Of a DNA stretch of 64,000 nt, positions 61,779 through 64,000 are shown in pieces (position 1 is the stretch's first letter; every line of letters starts with the position of its first letter). The position numbers and the translations under genes were made by a program. Source of the stretch: Akkermansia muciniphila. Its GTDB lineage: Bacteria > Verrucomicrobiota > Verrucomicrobiia > Limisphaerales > F1-80-MAGS106. Under the pieces are notes generated by a model. It ran no database searches and had not been told where the DNA came from. It was given only the letters and a program-made list of their open reading frames with translations. The stretch lies in contig CAMBEJ010000005.1 in NCBI GenBank assembly GCA_945865375.1, positions 16,727 through 80,726 of the forward strand, in the 5' to 3' direction.

Positions 61779-62107
61779 GCGTCGCTGAACTGCCCCTCTG
61801 CCTTGACCGCGAGCGGATCGCCGAATTCTGCTGCCGCTGGGGGATCGCCCGGCTCGAAATCTTTGGCTCAGCTCTCCGTGACGATTTCGGCCCCGACAGC
61901 GACCTGGATTTCATGTTCACACCCGGTCCCGGATTCCAGCGCGCCAAGACGCGCGGCCCCTGGCTTCGCGCTCCCATGGCGGAGGAACTGGCCGAACTTC
62001 TCGGTCGCTCTGTCGATCTGCTGGAGCGCTCCCGTATCGAGCGGATGCAAAACTGGATCAAGCGCCGTCACATCCTGCAAACCGCCCGGCCCGTCTATGT
62101 GGACTGA
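61775..62107 (+). CDS. MNT-type nucleotidyltransferase (MntA-like antitoxin)
   Basis: A 110-residue minimal nucleotidyltransferase. Core IARLEIFGSALRDDFGPDSDLDFMFTPGP has GS-x3-R-DDF...SDLD, the MntA signature. Start MSVAELPLCLDRERI at 61775, overlapping the decayed VapC frame. MntA proteins neutralise HepT toxins by adding AMP to a HepT tyrosine; here the downstream HepT frame overlaps the stop by 11 bases but is truncated. The enzyme itself looks intact. It is the second MNT protein in the window; the other is at 7222-7596 with a HI0074 partner. Confidence 0.82.
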   Translation: MSVAELPLCLDRERIAEFCCRWGIARLEIFGSALRDDFGPDSDLDFMFTPGPGFQRAKTRGPWLRAPMAEELAELLGRSVDLLERSRIERMQNWIKRRHILQTARPVYVD

Positions 62108-62279
62108 CAACGGAAGCGCCCTGGACATCCTCAATGCCGCGCTTCGCATCCGCGAGTTCGTCGTCGGCCTGACCCGCGCACAATTCGATACCGACCTCCG
62201 CACGCAGTCGGCTGTCCTCCACCACATCATCATCCTTGGTGAAGCGGTGAAACGCCTTGCTATCCCGTCAATGTTTTGA
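62097..62279 (+). pseudogene. Truncated HepT-like RNase toxin
   Basis: MWTDNGSALDILNAALRIREFVVGLTRAQFDTDLRTQSAVLHHIIILGEAVKRL is the first half of a HepT (DUF86) protein. The frame then ends in AIPSMF-stop. The part carrying the catalytic R-x4-H-x-Y motif (normally RDxxxHxY) is absent. The break coincides with the 3' end of the antisense DUF4058 remnant, so recombination with that gene probably removed the toxin's active site. Confidence 0.7.
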
Positions 62280-62823
62280 GGCTGCCTTGAGCAACGCGTC
62301 GGCCCATTCCGCGTGTTCCGCCGTGAGTGGAGGAGATGGCGGTTGGGCATCATCGATGTCATCATAACGGCCGTTGCGGTAGCATTGGTCCACCAACGCC
62401 TGCAGATCAAGCGGGATGGGACGGTCCGTCTCACGTAACGGAACCGGTATGGCGGGAAGCCTGTCGCGCAGTGGCAAAGCGTAAAGCTTCTCGGGTGCGC
62501 TCAGACCAGGCGCAACGGACGCATACAAGGTAATCGCCGCGATACTGCGGCGGGATGCGGTGTTCGGGGAAAGCGATCACCTGTTGTCCCGAACGCAGGA
62601 AGTCGATCTCCACCAAGTTAGTGTTCGATTGCAGAATTTCGCGCTGTTTCCGAAGGTACTGCTTGGGGCCTTCGCCGCCGGCTTTGTTGGCCGGGCTGAG
62701 AAACTCAATGCCGGTAATGACCCTGCCGCCACCGTGTTCGCGAATTTCGATGTAGTTTTCCGTCACGGCCTCAGTAGTGATCGGCAGGGTATGTGCTTGG
62801 GCTCTACGCGGGAAGGGTATCAC
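62268..62823 (-). pseudogene. DUF4058 protein remnant, 5' truncated and frameshifted
   Basis: Two minus-strand frames join to a DUF4058 C-terminus. ENYIEIREHGGGRVITGIEFLSPANKAGGEGPKQYLRKQREILQSNTNLVEIDFLRSG...DYLVCVR lies in the first. PGLSAPEKLYALPLRDRLPAIPVPLRETDRPIPLDLQALVDQCY lies in the second. The switch is near 62515. The first about 100 residues of the family (PFPGMDPYLE region) are missing. DUF4058 is common in planctomycetes and cyanobacteria and has no known function. Confidence 0.68.
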
Positions 62824-62932
62824 TCCTTTCGAGAGGATCGCACGTCAAGAATTGAGGCCGCCATCAGAATGTGACGCCTCTGTCACACAATTGTAACTTG
62901 TACAAATTCGGTAGCTGTGGCCAACTCAGGGT

Positions 62933-64000
62933 ATGGCAGACGTCGCCATCCCGATCAAAAACAAACTCAGCGAAGGCCAGCTCAGAAACTGGAAACTGTT
63001 GAATGAGTTTCAACGTCGCCTTGAGTCTCACCTGGCCGATCGAAAGAAGTCCACCACCGAGCTGGATCCTCGTCGTCAGCTCCAAGCTGGCCAGTATCTG
63101 TCCTTAGTGCTGCTGGGCATGCTTAATCCGGCCATCCAGACTGCCCGTGCACTCTGTGGAGCCAGCCATTTTGAACGTGTGCAAGAGGAAACGGGGGGCC
63201 CGCCCGTCAGCCAGGCCAGCTTCTCAGAGATGCAGAGGGTGGTGGATCCCGAGCTGGTGGCGGGACTGTTGCGCGAAGTGGTGGCCGAGGCGCAGCCGAT
63301 CTACGGCGACGCGCAGCTCCGTGAGCATATCGTCGATCTCATCGCCAACGATGGCACGCTGTTGCCCGCGCTGCCCCGCATGGCCTGGGCGTTGTGGCAA
63401 AATCCGCAAAACCGCGCCGGCAAACTCCACCTGGAATTCTCCGTCTGGCGGCAGGTGCCGGTCGAATTCACCATCACCGACGCCAACACTTCCGAGCGGG
63501 CGATATGGAAAGCCAATCTGCGTCCAGGAGCGTTCTACGTCAACGACCGGAACTACAGCCACGATTACGGGCTGATCGGGGAAGTGCAAAAGGCGGGGGC
63601 CTCCTTTGTCCTGCGGCTGCACAATAACGCCGTGGTGACAGGGCTGGAACCGGCCCGCGCGCTCACCGAGGCCGACCGGCGGGCAGGCGTGGTGGAAGAC
63701 GTGCAGGTAGCGACTGGGCAGCGAACCGGACGGACCGGTGGGACGGCTCGTGCGAGTGGAGGCCGAGGGACACACCTTTTTGTTGTTCACCGACCGGCTG
63801 GACCTGGCGGCTGATCTGGTGGCCCTGATCTACCATTACCGCTGGCAGATCGAACTGTTTTTCAAGTGGATCAAGTGCATCCTGAAGTGTCGGCACTGGT
63901 TTGCTGAATCTCCCGAAGGCCTGACGATCCAAGTCTATTGCGCCTTGATCGCATCGGTGCTGCTGGTCTTGTGGACTGGCCGCAAGCCCACCAAGCGTCA
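62933..64000 (+). pseudogene. IS4-type transposase with one-base frameshift, runs past window end
   Basis: The N-terminal part reads LSEGQLRNWKLLNEFQRRLESHL..., with DDE residues in LIANDGTLLPAL and VNDRNYSHDYG. After about codon 259 the sense moves to another frame: LGSEPDGPVGRLVRVEAEGHTFLLFTDRLDLAADLVALIYHYRWQIELFFKWIKCILKC. YHYRWQIELFFKWIK is the Y-x2-R-x3-E-x6-K signature of IS4 transposases. Removing one A at about 63709 (GTAGCGA to GTGCGA) restores a continuous frame. The right end is outside the window. A sequencing error would give the same picture. Confidence 0.8.

Noticed and set aside
1-64000. CRISPR arrays and tRNA/rRNA genes
   Set aside because: No regularly spaced direct repeats and no recognisable tRNA or rRNA sequence was seen on reading; a covariance-model scan would be needed to exclude tRNAs firmly.

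Overview
The window looks like a chromosomal contig from a Verrucomicrobiota bacterium, probably of the Pedosphaera/Limisphaerales type. This is inferred from family content and is not based on a marker gene. Supporting signs are two DUF1549/DUF1553 + DUF1501 gene pairs, a very large PVC-type CxxCH haem protein with a membrane-bound dehydrogenase domain, a Rho factor with a long disordered N-terminus, REP-associated (RAYT) transposases and many short hairpin repeats. No rRNA, tRNA or CRISPR array was recognised.

Layout. 1-1.5 kb: 3' part of an MsbA-like ABC exporter. 1.5-7.2 kb: two decayed RAYT elements around an exported amidase, a cupin protein and an intact RHH/RelE-type toxin-antitoxin pair. 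7.2-10.1 kb: graveyard of a type I restriction locus. It holds an HTH gene, an hsdM relic that lost its catalytic core and carries three repeat-derived in-frame inserts, a HI0074/MNT pair spliced into the hsdM 3' end, and a frameshifted remnant. 10.1-12.7 kb: Ski2-like helicase.

12.7-24.7 kb: core metabolism. It contains ilvB behind a putative leader-peptide attenuator, an Nramp-like transporter, an FKBP isomerase, rho, a single ORF fusing a low-molecular-weight phosphatase, RpiB and GlyA, an S41-like protein lacking apparent catalytic residues, and purD. 24.7-29.5 kb: DUF1553 and DUF1501 on the minus strand. 30-34.8 kb: accessory genes, including an IrrE-like metallopeptidase with a small partner protein, a deleted ISAs1/DruA-like transposase and truncated fragments. 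34.8-39.9 kb: purEK, then a DUF362 + PaaK/CapK-like pair. 40-52.4 kb: a degradation-type block of FG-GAP protein, haem/dehydrogenase protein, sugar isomerase-like protein, and a second DUF1553/DUF1501 pair.

53-64 kb: a second accessory island. An nhaR-like regulator with a lost start codon and an internal stop lies beside a tightly overlapping membrane operon: TerB-like, TerC, one-domain voltage-gated cation channel, ExoD, DUF3311, sodium:solute symporter. The operon is bordered by remnants of HicB, a CrtI-like protein, VapBC, HepT, DUF4058 and an IS4 transposase, plus a MITE-like element with a clear 9-bp target duplication.

Overall, intact housekeeping and polymer-degradation genes alternate with islands where defence, toxin-antitoxin and transposase genes decay. 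Several families of short palindromic repeats have spread through the window, including into coding sequence.
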